Notes under the pieces: generated by a model | The model's input: only the letters and a program-made list of their open reading frames with translations | Database searches by the model: none | Told to the model about the DNA's origin: nothing | Program-made: the position numbers and the translations under genes | In this document: positions 1 to 11,275 of the stretch, one piece after another | Layout: the number at the start of each line of letters is the position of its first letter | How positions within the stretch are numbered: position 1 is the stretch's first letter | Source: Schistosoma haematobium | Lineage: Eukaryota > Platyhelminthes > Trematoda > Strigeidida > Schistosomatidae | Reading direction: 5' to 3' | NCBI RefSeq assembly: GCF_000699445.3 | Contig: NC_067200.1 | Coordinates: forward strand, 2,520,450 to 2,584,449 | DNA: 64,000 nucleotides

Positions 1-29
1 CTTATATTAACTTCTAAATCCATATGTAA

Positions 30-260
30 TGTCTTGTCTTGTTTGATCTTCCTCTTTTCCATTTCCCATCACGATTCTAAATTAGTGCTTTTCTCGTGAT
101 GTAGTTTGCTCATTACCGTAATGTATGTCTCATCAATTTCCAACTTCTTTTCCTAATTTCTTCTTCAGCTAGAAGCTATTTCAATCTCTTCCATTGTAGA
201 TTGTTGCTGATAGTATCCGGCCGACAGATATTGAGTATCTTGTGTAGACAAATAGAACAT
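30..260 (-). mobile_element. RTE/SR2-like LINE fragment
   Basis: The minus strand matches the C-terminal part of the RTE reverse transcriptase as seen in many copies of this window ([22 protein letters not shown] region). It is diverged and full of stops. Confidence 0.6.
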
Positions 261-389
261 AAATGTCCATTGTATGACAGTTGACCAGCATGAGTTATGT
301 CCTTAATAATGAATTATAATAAATTATTGACTGTGAAGACTTGTTAATAATAACTATAAATAATGTCGATTTGTTTAGAATTTATGTTT

Positions 390-552
390 TAACCCTCGTG
401 GAGGAGTATAGGCCAACTAATAGTATTCTCCATAAAACACTGTCCTGGACAATCCTTTCCAGTTCATATTCATATCTTTCATCTCTGCTTCCAATTCCTG
501 ACGTAGTGTATTATTTGGTCTTCCTCTTTTCTGCTTCTCATCAGGATTCTGT
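390..552 (-). mobile_element. RTE/SR2-like LINE 3' end fragment
   Basis: Minus-strand copy of the extreme 3' end of the RTE ORF ([20 protein letters not shown], degraded). 300-390 upstream is AT-rich with no other feature seen. Confidence 0.6.
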
Positions 553-785
553 TATGGCGGGATAAAAGATCAAAATAAGATTGATTACTCATTATGGTTT
601 TTTACTCAACAATAATTCCGTTTAATTCAACTTGATGATCAATCGGTGAAAGATTCGCTTTCGTATTCCCCTGACATTTTGTTCTGTGTAACATACGATA
701 TTCTTATATGAAGTATTTTTTATATATGTGATTTATTTTAATTATCAATCGAAGATGGGGGTGTACAAACCAATAAATAAATAAG

Positions 786-975
786 TGTATTCCCGACTAG
801 ACTTGTCGTCATTGCTCGTGCTTCTGGCTGCTTGCGGAATATATTTACCCGTTTCAAACTTGAACTTCTCTTTCTAACTAGCGGGACTGGGACGCATCAG
901 AATAGCTAGCTTATTTGTCTTTCGTGACAAAGTCTTTGTTCCGTTCGCAGAGTAGGTTAACTTGTAATCGCTTCA
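786..975 (+). mobile_element. Truncated solo LTR (same family as 22605-23018)
   Basis: It shares the 3' half of the LTR at 22605-23018 and 51445-51805, including the blocks CTGGCTGCTTGCGGAATA and GGGACGCATCAGAATAGCTA. The 5' half is missing. The stretch 560-785 is AT-rich with no recognised feature. Confidence 0.6.
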
Positions 976-1587
976 AACATAGTAGATTCTAAGTGAGCGC
1001 TCTTCTCGTGACGTAGTTTGCTCATTTTCTCAATATATTTCCTATCAACATCCTATGTTTTTTTCCTAATTTCTTCTTCAGCTGGAAGCTGTTTTAATCT
1101 CCTCCACAATCGATTGTTGCTTATGGTTTCCAACCAACGGATATTGAGTATCTTCTGTAGACAACTGTTTATAAATATTTGTACATTTTTGATGATAGTA
1201 GTTCACCACGTTTCAGCTCTGTATAGTAGAACTGTGTTGACCTTAGTAATAAAGATTCTGAATTTGTTGTTATCTCGCAGACATTTGTATTGGGTCAGAT
1301 TTGTTCTTGAGTTGTAGAAATGCTGTCTTTGATTTGCCAATCCTCACCCTTATGTCTGCATCAGATCCTCATTGTTCGTCGACGATAATCCTCAGATACG
1401 TGAAACATTTCACCTCTCCCACAGTTTCTCCATTGAGTGTGATGCGGTTAGTGTTTTACGTGTTGTATTTGAGGATGTTACTTTTTTCCCTTATGTATGT
1501 CGAGGCCTAACGGTGTAGAGGCTTCTCCTACACTAATTCCCTTCATCTACCTTTGTGTATAAGAGGTCACGTCATCTGCGGAGTCCA
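975..1587 (-). mobile_element. RTE/SR2-like LINE fragment
   Basis: The minus strand covers the region from the thumb/connection of the reverse transcriptase (near NPITLDGE-type residues) to the RRWKW-type segment. It is frameshifted throughout and abuts a Smα fragment at its 5' side. Confidence 0.65.
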
Positions 1588-1663
1588 AACCAACAATTGA
1601 CTGATCAATTGCAGTCTTAAACAACAATCGGAAGGTACAAGTAAAACAACACTAAGTGAATTT
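1588..1663 (+). mobile_element. Smα fragment without ribozyme
   Basis: Only the segment with GACTGATCAATTGCAGTC and CAAGTGAATTTA of Smα is present. Downstream, 1663-2180 holds an unrecognised AT-rich stretch. Confidence 0.6.
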
Positions 1664-2179
1664 ATAGTTTTGATCCATTTTTTTGGTGTATGATAAATCC
1701 CCATATATATAGTCAATGGTTTCAATGTTGGATTGTACAATTCTTGATTCATTTTTTTCCAAGGACCAGTTATCCTTAGTTATAAAAATTGGTTATCATC
1801 AAGGAATGACAGTAAATAGAAAATATTTGAAAGAGGAGGGAATACAGTATATATGTCACCCTGGTTTGTGTATTCGACTAACATTGCACACTAATGATGT
1901 TTTTATTAGAACTTGGACTAAGGATTTTGTTTATGCAAATAGTAATCAATACTCAAAGTGATAGATTGATAGGCCAGACCTTCTGAATATCTGTACTTAG
2001 TAGTTCAGTAGATAACAAATTTAGCGTTTCTAATAACACTTTTATTTTCAATATGAATATCAATACTGGGCTACAGGTACTTCTCAGGTAACGAGCCGTA
2101 AATAAAGTGAAATATGATTCCTGGGTTTCAATGACACCTGAATATCATCTATTCAAAATAAACTGTAACACAATTACTT

Positions 2180-2445
2180 ACTTACACCTGTTACGCCTCG
2201 TGGAGGAACATCGGCCACTCACCAGCACTCTCCATGCAACCCTGTCCTGGGCAATCATTTCTAAGTCTTTCCAGTTTTTATTCATCCTTTTCATATAGGC
2301 TTATATTTCCCGACATAATGTGTTCTTTGGCTTGTCTTGTGATGCAGTTTGATGATTTGCGTAATGTATGTCCTATCCATTTCCATCGTCTTTTCTTAAT
2401 TTCCTCTTCATATGGAAGGTGGTTTATTCTCTCTTACACATTTGC
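2180..2445 (-). mobile_element. RTE/SR2-like LINE 3' end fragment
   Basis: Minus-strand RTE 3' end. It has the GGAGGAACATCGGCCACTC block common to all 3' ends and the downstream part of the [11 protein letters not shown] region, with an internal deletion. Confidence 0.65.
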
Positions 2446-2654
2446 TAATCTTAGAACAATACACATATGATCAATATGTGTCAAAAATAAACCTAACTGA
2501 TATTCATGACTTAAGATCAACATCAGAATCAGTCAGCAAAGTATTAAGAAGAATGTTATATAGCTATACCTCAGTTCAGAAATCGGAAAGCCAATGCAAA
2601 CATTTATTCATTTGAACAATTAAACTTATATCAAAATTTATAGGAATATTTATT

Positions 2655-3125
2655 TATTTCAACAGTTGAGATCACGAGTCAATTGAAGTTAGACGACCAT
2701 GGAAAACCTCGAAGCACTGGACGGCCGTCCCGTCCTATTGTGGGACTCCACGGCAGTGCACAACCACGACCCCGTCTCGCGGGATTCGAACCAAGGGCTT
2801 ATCAGTCTCGCGCCAGGCGCTTAACCAACTAGACCACTGAGCTGGCATCCAACGGTGTTAATGTCTAACTTCAACTAATCCACGAAATTGAGCGACACAT
2901 CCACTATTGTTATCAGTGAGTTACCACCTCACAACAGACACGGTTGAACTTCAATGGTTTTGTGTCCGAATCCTGCGAGGCGGAATTGTGGATGCGCACT
3001 GCTGAGGAGTCTCACAATAGGGCGAAACAGCCGTCCAGTGCTTACAGGTTCTCCATGGTCGTTTAGCTTCAATTGACTCATGATCTCAACTGTTTAAATT
3101 ACTATAATCTCCACAAAACCCCTTA
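2655..3125. mobile_element. SINE-B inverted pair
   Basis: A minus-strand copy (2655 to about 2960) with tRNA-like head around 2765-2850 is joined head-to-head to a + strand copy (about 2961-3125). Both outer ends correspond to the SINE 3' end. The minus ribozyme is decayed (CCGTGGA core); the + one keeps its core. Confidence 0.75.
2996..3041 (+). ncRNA. SINE-B hammerhead, core intact
   Basis: Stem I GCACTG/CAGTGC is perfect, core CTGAGGA, stem II GTCT…AGGGC with wobbles, then GAA, and stem III ACAGCCGT with one mismatch before GTC. It is the + arm of an inverted SINE-B pair; the matching minus arm carries a decayed ribozyme. Confidence 0.75.
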
Positions 3126-3194
3126 GAATATTTATTACTTATTTCATTAGTTACCTATTTCTTTCGTTTCTTCATTCCTTCATTCCTTCCCTCA

Positions 3195-3305
3195 TTCCTT
3201 CCTCACTTACTTACTTACGCCTGTCACTTTTCATAGAGGAGCATAGGTCACTAATCACCAAGATTCTTCGTTCAACTCTGTCCTTGACAATTCTTTCCAT
3301 TTACT
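3195..3305 (-). mobile_element. RTE/SR2-like LINE 3' terminal fragment with tail
   Basis: ACTTACTTACTTACGCCTG at the left is the microsatellite tail (GTAA units on the minus strand), followed by about 90 bp of RTE 3' end. A TTCATTCC-type simple repeat precedes it (3165-3205). Confidence 0.6.
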
Positions 3306-3533
3306 AATATATTTCAATTATTTACATTTCTGTATAGTGAACAATTATGCCATTCAATAGAATATGATTGTTTACAGTTTTTTTTGTTTGTTTGTTCTTA
3401 CAAATTAATATCACAATAGGAAAGTAATAAATAACTTTGTTTTAATTATTGATTTAATATTTAATGGAAAATCTGAATGTAGAATGGTATAGAAAATCTT
3501 TACATTCTACTAATCAATAGTATAGTTCTATTT

Positions 3534-3849
3534 GACGAGAGTATAATTTATGAAAGAAACCAATCAATTATAAGATAAAAGATCTTGGATTTAGGCGTGA
3601 ATTTCGCTCATTCATTTGATGAAATAAAGCTCCATTGATTTCTGATTGAATGGAACTCTTTGGTTCCTCAACGGCTCTCTGAAGGCTCTGTCGTAGTTCT
3701 CAGAAACTGTCCCAACACTATCAATTGTAAATTATAATCTTTATTCTTCACACTACTTTATAATGCTCATTTAGCCCTAGTAATTAGGTGGACATTTACA
3801 AAGTCACTTTGGCGTCACTTAAAAATCGTCCGCAAATTGTAGTTTCACC
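3534..3849. mobile_element. MITE with 8-bp target duplication
   Basis: Non-coding element of 316 bp bounded by imperfect inverted repeats of about 22 bp (consensus GGTGAGATTATAATTTATGG at the ends). It is flanked by TTCTATTT (3526-3533) and TTTTATTT (3850-3857), 7 of 8 identical. An 8-bp duplication is typical of hAT and also of Merlin elements. Confidence 0.65.
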
Positions 3850-3987
3850 TTTTATTTTTATTCAATAGGTCTGTATTACACTTCATATTTGATTGATACT
3901 TTAACTGAGAACTTCTTCTTATTGAATATTGTAGAATACCATACTCCATTTACTGTCATTAGTGACAAAGGAAATGAAATCAGTTAT

Positions 3988-4136
3988 TTCAACAGTTGAG
4001 ATCATGAGTCAATTGAAGCTAGACCACCATGGAAAACCTGGAAGCACTGGACGGTTTTCCACGTTGGTCTACCTTCAAATGACTCATGATCTCAACTATT
4101 GAAAGTACTATAATCTTCACAAAACCCCTTCTAATA
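3988..4136. mobile_element. SINE-B mini snapback with 12-bp target duplication
   Basis: It comprises 65 bp of minus-strand SINE-B 3' region ending within the ribozyme, fused to 84 bp of + strand SINE-B 3' region. Both outer ends are SINE 3'-side sequence. It is flanked by a perfect direct repeat GAAATCAGTTAT (3976-3987 and 4137-4148). Confidence 0.8.
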
Positions 4137-4309
4137 GAAATCAGTTATGTAAATAAACTGGAGTTTATAATGTAAACAATGAAATAGTCATTTGTCAGAC
4201 ACAAGAGATCTGGAAGTTGCAATACTTTGATTCAGTATGAATTACAAACCATTTAAATTTATATTCCCTAAGGATCTATAATGAAAAGATAGTAACCTAA
4301 TATTACTTA

Positions 4310-4515
4310 CTCACTTGCTTACTTACGCCTGTTACTTCTAATCAAGGAGCATAAGCCACTGACAAGCATTCTCCAACCTAATCTGTCCTGGGCTTTCCTT
4401 TCTAGTTCTATCCAATTGTTGTTCATTCTTCTTTTTATGTCTGTCTCCGTTTCTTGGTGTAATGTGTTCTTTAGTGATTTGGAAAAGGCCTTGAAACTAT
4501 ATTTTGTCCTATTCA
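4310..4515 (-). mobile_element. RTE/SR2-like LINE 3' end fragment
   Basis: Minus strand: the ORF reads [20 protein letters not shown] then [15 protein letters not shown] and ends, as in other RTE 3' ends. The TTACTTAC tail is on its left. Confidence 0.75.
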
Positions 4516-4939
4516 TCATATTTCATCAAAGTAACCCCATGCAGATTCTAACAAGCATCAATCACTTTTTTTAGTTCTGAACGCTACTAATAAGCTTATC
4601 AAGTAGCAATGGACCTCCTACTAATTGATCATTGAGCACCAACCGATATCACATTGATCTGGTCACTAGTTCGGATAAGTGAAACTCAACTCTTGGATCT
4701 ATAAGCAATCCGTAGTTAATTTTTAGCAACTTTGGAAATATGAATGAAGTGTGATAAATTTTCTCTTCTCGTTCATTAGATGAATATAATTTGGAATACC
4801 TTGTTATTACTTATGTTTCTTCATTCTAAATAAATCTTCCTCATATTACATAAGTAATCAATAACCATTATTCCAAAAACTATCATCATTCTGATTGCTT
4901 ATAACTATTTATGACATTAATATTCTATATCCTATAAGC

Positions 4940-5250
4940 CATGTCCAGCGGAGCTAGTCCGTGTCGGGTTGAGACAGGTATCTACCTCAGTACAATGGAA
5001 GATGGTCGCGCGATTTCATGGATTGATTGAGGTTAGACATTAACACCGTTGGATGCCGGTCGGCTCAGTGATCTAGAGATTAAGCGTTCGCGCACGAGAC
5101 CGAAGGCCCTGGGTTCGAATCTTGCGAGTGGGGTAGTGGACGTGCATTGCTGAGGAGTCCCACAATAGGATGAAACGGTTGTCCAGTACTTCCAGGTTTT
5201 CAACGATGGTCTAACATCAATCGGTTCATGGTCCTAATAAAAACTATTCG
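4940..5250 (+). mobile_element. SINE-B copy with tRNA-like head
   Basis: tRNA-like head at about 5055-5125: A-box-like CGGCTCAGTGATCTAGAG and B-box GGGTTCGAATC. Ribozyme at 5144-5189 and SINE-B 3' region to about 5248. Region 4516-4940 has no recognised feature. Confidence 0.75.
5144..5189 (+). ncRNA. SINE-B hammerhead, core intact
   Basis: Core CTGAGGA and GAAAC are present, stem III ACGGTTGT pairs with wobbles and cleavage triplet GTC. Stem I (GCATTG/CAGTAC) has one mismatch and stem II closes with a G·U pair. A tRNA-like head lies upstream in the same copy. Confidence 0.65.
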
Positions 5251-5279
5251 TTTCTATTGGTTTTCGGGACGTAATTCCC

Positions 5280-5380
5280 CCTTACTTACTTACTTACGCC
5301 TGTTGGCCCTCGTGGAGTACCATAGGCACCCACCAGCATTCTCCAACAAACTTTATCCTAGGCAATCCTTTCCCGTCAGA
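5280..5380 (-). mobile_element. RTE/SR2-like LINE 3' terminal fragment
   Basis: CTTACTTACTTACGCCTG tail plus about 80 bp of the 3' end on the minus strand. Confidence 0.6.
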
Positions 5381-5633
5381 CTGATTTTTGCGCTTCATTA
5401 AATATTCATAGTTGTTATTTTACGGTGTAAACAAATATTATGGTATGTGCTACTGATGTCAACAGATATAAGTAGTATGTATCATCAATCGAATGTGAAA
5501 TACCTTGTGACAGAATGTTAAAAAAGATCGAAGGAAAGAGAATAAGAAGATTGAATGATTCATATGGAAACAAAGGAACAATGAAGTCTTAGACGATTGA
5601 TTGACATTTTGCAAATGAACTATTCACTATATG

Positions 5634-5886
5634 AGCAAAGATGGATAGTAGCTAGCAGTGGAATCCAGGACGCGCGTTTCGTCCTATTTGGGACTAGTCA
5701 GCTGGATATACTAGCATCTCAGAGTTGATGTTCACTCTGGAACTATCCATCTTTGCTTATAATGCTTGTAAATTAAGGCAATATCGAGGCGATACGCACA
5801 ATATGCATATATACCAATAAGAGACTGATCAATTGCAGTCCTAAAAATCAATTGGAAGATTCAATTAAAAACAATACCAAGTGAAT
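5634..5886. mobile_element. Smα snapback insertion
   Basis: The minus-strand ribozyme region (about 5634-5740) is fused to + strand Smα sequence (5741-5886, from ACTATCCATCTTTGCT onward). There is no tRNA-like head. It is flanked by TATTCACTATATG on both sides. The same structure in the opposite orientation occurs at 36767-37009. Confidence 0.8.
5663..5707 (-). ncRNA. Smα hammerhead, core-mutated
   Basis: On the minus strand stem I ATCCAG/CTGGAT, stem II and stem III (ACGCGCGT) are perfect. The core reads CTGACTA instead of CTGACGA, replacing the conserved G8. Self-cleavage should be lost or very weak. Confidence 0.75.
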
Positions 5887-6012
5887 TATTCACTATATGG
5901 TTCTCAAATTTTATCATGATGTTCTGTAATGCTGAATTACAATACATTTGATTGTCCTCACTTGTATTCTCGTTCACTACAGTAGTTGTAACAGTAGTAA
6001 TAATACTAGTAC

Positions 6013-6268
6013 TGTAGTGTATACTACTGATATCGACAGAGATAAGTAGTATGTAACATCAATCAAGAGTGAAATACTTGACGGCAGAAGATTAAAAGGG
6101 TCTAAAAGAAGTGAATGAGAACAGAGAATGATTGGTGTGAAAACGAAAGAACATTCAAGTTTTAGATGGTTAATTAACATTTTGCAAATGAAGTATTTAC
6201 TATATGATTCTCAGATTTTTGTAATTTTGTATCCAAGTATATTCGATTGTCCCACACTTCACCTTCAA
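6013..6268 (+). repeat. TG…CA-bounded repeat, 3' truncated
   Basis: It starts TGTAGTGTATACTACTGATA and follows the previous copy by 31 bp of TAA/TAG-rich sequence. The end decays near CCCACACTTCAC. Confidence 0.6.
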
Positions 6269-6475
6269 TATATATTATGAATTCAGTCATGATTTAAGTG
6301 TTACTTAATTATCACCTCTAATCTGTTCATTCAATGAACAATTAGCACATACATGTTAATCATACAAAAGAAAAAAATGGGTCAAATCATCAATTTGTTG
6401 AAAATGGAAAGTTGTGAGCTTCATTAATATAATAAGATAGACATTGTAATATGGTGTTAATAGATTGAATACACA

Positions 6476-7006
6476 GTGGATCTGATGCAGATGTGAAGGT
6501 GTGGATTAGCATAGCAAGAGCAACATATTTACAACTGAAAAAAACACATCTGGAACTCAAAACAACAGTCCGTCAACCAACACCAAAGTCACAATTTCCA
6601 ACAAAAATGTCAAGACAGTTCTACTGTATAGGGCAGAAGCTTGGAGAACGATGAGAACTCATACAAGTGTTGATTAGCAATTTTCTATGCAAATTACTTC
6701 AGATCCATTGATTAAACACTATAGGCAACAACCTATTGTAGGAAAGAACAAACCGGAAGAAATCAAAAAGATACTCTGGAAGTTGTTAGGACATACATTG
6801 AGGAAAGCACCCAACTGGATCACAACGCAAGCTCTCACTTGGAATCTTCAAGGCCAAATGAGAAGTGGAAGATCAAAGAATACATTACGCTGAGAAATGG
6901 AGACAGATATGAGAAGAAGTATAAATTGAGGCTCAAAACAGAGTGGGTTGAAGAATGCTGATTGGTAGTCTATGCTCGATTGGGAGTAACAGGCATAAGT
7001 AAGTAA
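6476..7006 (+). mobile_element. RTE/SR2-like LINE 3' fragment
   Basis: + strand copy. It runs from GGATCTGATGCAGATGTGAA to the ATAAGTAAGTAAG tail. An open segment encodes [20 protein letters not shown] followed by [12 protein letters not shown]. Frameshifted pseudogene. Confidence 0.75.
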
Positions 7007-8184
7007 GACTAAATAGTTCCATGCGGAAATTTCTTGATTACTAATTTGATTAGTGAAGTTACCGAATCGCTTAATGATATGACCTATTCTCTTTTTCTAC
7101 TTTAAACACTATACTTTAACTATCAATAGTAATTAATGTATAAATATGATAAATACAGTTTATTTGATGATATGAAGTAAGAAATTATAGCAACTCACGT
7201 GCAATTGATTTGGCTCACATGTAATTCGGTTAAGTCATTTTGTTAACTTATTTAACGGATAGAGTCATCGGTACAACAACAACTTATCTATATCATTGTA
7301 TCTTTATTATTGTTACGAATGTATGACCATGTATGCTTAAGCATTGCTTTCTGCCTACTCATTTATTCACGATGCTAGCCTTACTACTAACCGCTTAATT
7401 CATTCGATGATTCATTCATTTCACTATGTATATATATATATATATGTCCATGTTATTCATATTCATTGCTCTCTCTCGTTTAATTGTACTCGCTTACTCG
7501 TACCCATATTCGTTGACTCACTCGCTCGCTCGCTCGCTTGCCTGCTTACCTTCCGGCACAACTCTTTCATGCTTGTTTAACGCACCTGTAATTTTGGATA
7601 TCTGTGTGTGTGTGATCCCATAATAAACATAATCAACACTTCGTATTCGCCTTCTGATTAATGTACCGTACGGGCGTTATCCAATGACAGTTACCAAAAC
7701 GAACTGTATACAAATTTTAAGGATTATATGGAATACCGACCATCACAAAATCTTAAGTTGTAATAGAACGAGAGATTTCATGCTAGAAAGGGACTCTTTA
7801 GAAAAAACTCAATAACAACTCTAACAAGCATCAGAATCAAGATCATAAAATCTTATGATGAATAGTTAAAATTTAGATCATGGTAAACTCAAAGTTTGAA
7901 ACTTTGAAAATTATACACATTCTTAAAGATCATTCAAAGTTCTTCATCCATTTTCATACATATCATATTTATCACACTTGGGAGTACAAATTAAATTAGA
8001 ATTCTGTTTGTTTTTGTTTTCTCATTGATTCTCTCAAATTCAAAGAGCTAAGTTATTAAGTGAATAGCGTAAACTTCTATTGGATATGTTTTATGTTATT
8101 GTATCTAGTTTTTTAATCGTTTATTCAATCTATTACGTAATAGGCATCATTACCAGGGTTTGATTTGATAATTTCGAATAAATT
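7007..8184. other. AT-rich spacer with simple repeats, no gene seen
   Basis: It contains TATATATA at 7429-7446 and CTCGCTCGCTCGCTCGC at about 7519-7537. Short ORFs here have no recognisable domain. Confidence 0.5.
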
Positions 8185-8705
8185 GAGCATCTATTACATA
8201 ATATTTCACTGATTGAAATCATGAGCTAATTGAAGCTAGACTACCGTGGAAAAACCTGGGAGCACTGGACGGCCGTTTCATCCTAGTATGGGACTCCTCA
8301 ACAGTGCACATCCACGATCCCGCCTTGCGAGATTCGAACCCAGGTGTTATCAGTCTCGCTCCAGGCGCTTAACCTTTAGACCACAGAGCCGGCATCCAAC
8401 GGTATTAATGTCGAAATTCAACTACGGTGGCGCAACTTTGTGGATTGGTTGAAGTTAAACATTAACACCGTTGGATGCCTACCGGCTAAGTGGTCTAGAT
8501 GTTAAGCGCTCGCGCGCAAGGCCGACAGACCCTGGGTTCGAATCTCGCAGGTTGCGGAATCGTGGATGCGCACTGTTGAAAAGTCCCATACTAGGATGAA
8601 AAAGCCGTCTAGTGTTTCCAGGTTTTCCATGGTGTTCTAGCTTCAATTGGCTCATGATTTCAACTATTGAAATTTGTAAAAATCTCCACAAAACCCCTTC
8701 TGATA
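8185..8705. mobile_element. SINE-B full inverted pair
   Basis: A minus-strand copy (about 8185-8440) and a + strand copy (about 8440-8705) are head-to-head. Each has a tRNA-like head and a decayed ribozyme (TTGAGGA core on minus; TTGAAAA on +). Both outer ends are SINE-B 3' ends. Confidence 0.75.
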
Positions 8706-9304
8706 TTATGTAATAGCTGAACTCAAGAAATCATAAAATTATTAAAATCGAAATATTATATAAATTCTAAAGGAACAATATGAAAGTGATATTCATTTAA
8801 AAGGAATAATCTTTTACTCATCTCTATTCTATTTTTACTGGAAATATATTGAGTTCACATAAAATGTTTCCAAAACGAAATTGTAATTTCTAAAAGTGCT
8901 TTGTAATATCCCGCCTTGCAGCCAAACAAGTTGGTGAAGCCTAGTAGGCCTTTTTGAAGAGAAAGAGGTCACATCGAAGCACAGCACAACTACCGAGGCT
9001 AAAATAGTTGTTTCTGCAATCCGTTGGAGTTTTCTATTTGACGAGCAACACCGTACGTTAAATGCACCACTTTTGTAAATTTTTTGTCGTTTTCCAATCA
9101 AAATGTAATTGTGCTGGTTTTCTCTGTGGATTTCGTAATCAGATTGTGGGTATCGGTAAAAGTTAGCGATCACCCTGATCTCCACCACCTGGTTACCGCT
9201 CACGTTAGTTCATGAATCATTCGTCCCACTATCCAGGAGACATGATGCGGACGTGTGAGTCAGATTTTGCCTCCCTTTACTGATAGTGTCGGATATTTAT
9301 TCTC
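8706..9304. other. Unassigned sequence
   Basis: No gene or family recognised. A 122-codon ORF on the minus strand (8835-9203) has no recognisable domain and shows no splice or homology support. Confidence 0.4.
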
Positions 9305-10140
9305 TTTAAACAGATATAACTTACTTACCTACTTACTGTTGTAACCCCTCATGGAGGAGCATAGACCAATTACTAGTATTTTTTATCCAACTCTGTCCTG
9401 GACAATCTTTTCCAGTTGCTATACATCCTTTTCATGTCTGCTTCCAATTCCCGACAAAATGTGTGGATTGACCTTTCACTTTTCCGTTTACATTCAGGAT
9501 TTCAAGTCAGCGCTTTTATCCTGACGTAGATTGGTAAGTGATTTCTGTAATGCGTGTCCTACCAATTACAACATCTAGTCCCAATCTCCCATACAGATGA
9601 AAACTGGTTCGTTCTCTCACAAAACAGACTGTTGTTGATCGTATCCAACCAATCGATGTTGAGTATGTTGTGTAGACAACTATTTATAAATACTTGCACA
9701 TGCTTGACGATGGTTGTAGTAGTCCTCCATGTTTCAGCTCCATAAAGGAAATCTGTCTCGACATTCATATTGAATATTGTGACTTTGATATTGGTAGACA
9801 GACTGTTGTTTTGAGTTGCATATGTTCTTCAAGTGAAGGAATGCGTCCCTTGCCTCCCCAATCCTCGCCATCACATCCGTATCCGATTCTGCTTGTTCAT
9901 CGATGATGCTTCCCAGGTACGTGAAAGATTCTGTATATTCCAGAGTTTCGCCATGAAGTGTGACTGGGTTGGTTTTCACAGTGTTGTATTTGAGGATGTT
10001 ACTTTTCCCTTTTTGTATGTTGAGGCCCAGTGATGCAGAAGTTGCTGCTACACTAGTTGTCTTCATCTGCATTTGTTGGTATGTATAGCATAGAAGGGCC
10101 ATTGTCATCTGTAAAGTCTAAATCTTCTAATTGATTTCGA
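9305..10140 (-). mobile_element. RTE/SR2-like LINE fragment, twin of 13022-13700
   Basis: Minus strand. An open stretch reads QKGKSNILKYNTVKTNPVTL…, ESFTYLGSIIDEQAESDTDV and AETWRTTTTIVKHVQVFINS, the region downstream of the RT catalytic domain. About 500 bp (9540-10010) is nearly identical to 13022-13530 in the opposite orientation. It ends at a TTACTTAC tail at about 9320. Confidence 0.8.
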
Positions 10141-10560
10141 GTTGTCCATTTTATTCCACGGTTTTCATCAGAACTCGTGGTATTCATAATTCAGACAGAC
10201 ATGATGCTGCGTATTATATTATGTTCACACAACAATTTAGTGATAAACAATTCCAGGTCATTTCATTTTGACTTGTCACTTCAATAAAGTTATCTTCCTA
10301 TAGTGATCACACTTTGCTTAATGATAAGTCTTGTGAATAATTCTTAGAATATTTTGATCAAGGCTTCGATTGTTGCAATCATTTAGTCAAAAATTTACTA
10401 AGGCGACAATCTAACGCCATTATCGTCCTGGAAATATAAACTACACAAATTGAACTTCCTCGTTTATGGTTGCGATCAACCAGCATCTCAATGCAAAGTT
10501 TCCATTCCCATAGTAATTATAATTATACTGAATATGTTGTAATGTGTTGAAACTATTCCC
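10141..10560. other. Unassigned sequence
   Basis: No recognised feature. Confidence 0.4.
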
Positions 10561-10564
10561 AATT

Positions 10565-11050
10565 ATTAAATAGTTTATGCTACTTGACACTCATCAGCAA
10601 GATGTACCTGTAATCTTGAGGGAACAGACGTTCTCTGACGTATTCGATAACATGTCAATCAGCTTCATTGTCAGAAACGTTGTTACAGGGTTATTCGAGC
10701 AGCGACTGACCTCCTGTATGACTGAAATGTATTTACAATTGATTGATCAATGGATGGTGATCAATATCATGTTCATCAAGTCCTTCTTAGTGCAGATCGA
10801 ATCCCATCAACTAATTTACAAGATTACAAGTACATCTTGCTGACGATTGTCCAGTAGCACAAAACCTAGGTATATGTATTCCTGTTGACTACCTCCAAAC
10901 ACCATCTTATCTCAACGTAGTGCACGTAATGTCAAGTCACTTAGACTAGTAACCACATTCCAACTTGGTCGATAGCATTCGATTAGCATTAAAGAAGGAG
11001 TTTACACACACAGGACATTAATCACCACCAAGTGATCAATGAATTGTACT
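10565..11050. mobile_element. SINE-C inverted pair, old
   Basis: A minus-strand part (about 10565-10810, with remnants of the tRNA-like head near 10640-10705) is fused to a + strand part (about 10830-11050) bearing a decayed ribozyme. In it CTGACGA is kept at about 10840, but GAAAC has become CAAAAC. It ends GTGATCAATGAATTGTA, the SINE-C end sequence. Confidence 0.65.
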
Positions 11051-11186
11051 ATTTCTACACAGATACAATAATGAACAAACTAATTCTAATGTAATTTCCA
11101 ACAGTACAAAAAAATCAATGAAACAAATTCTCTAAACACAATCATTTGAATACATTCAACAAATATAATATGAGCGCAATAAACGT

Positions 11187-11275
11187 TACTTACTTACTTG
11201 CTTACTTACTTACGCCTGTTACTTCCAATGGAGCATAGGTCACCAACCACCATTCTCCAACCCACTCTATCCTCG
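11187..11275 (-). mobile_element. RTE/SR2-like LINE 3' terminal fragment
   Basis: CTTACTTACTTACGCCTG tail and about 65 bp of 3' end. Confidence 0.6.

Larger units (their letters stand above)
5439..5981 (+). repeat. TG…CA-bounded repeat (solo-LTR- or MITE-like) split by Smα
   Basis: It begins TATGGTATGTGC, carries the decayed ACTGATGTC…ATATAAGTAG palindrome near its 5' end and ends CGTTCACTACA. A Smα snapback with 13-bp duplication (5621-5633, 5887-5899) sits at 5634-5886. Without the insertion the repeat is about 280 bp. Confidence 0.65.

Noticed and set aside
1716..1961. 81-codon ORF with fairly balanced composition
   Set aside because: No recognisable domain, no convincing splice signals at both ends, and its start overlaps AT-rich sequence beside a Smα fragment.
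5055..5125. tRNA-like sequences with A and B boxes as real tRNA genes
   Set aside because: They recur dozens of times always joined to the same downstream ribozyme and body, and lack full cloverleaf pairing; they are SINE heads.
8835..9203. 122-codon minus-strand ORF
   Set aside because: No domain recognised, no repeats or motifs, no promoter or splice support; length alone is not enough in this genome.
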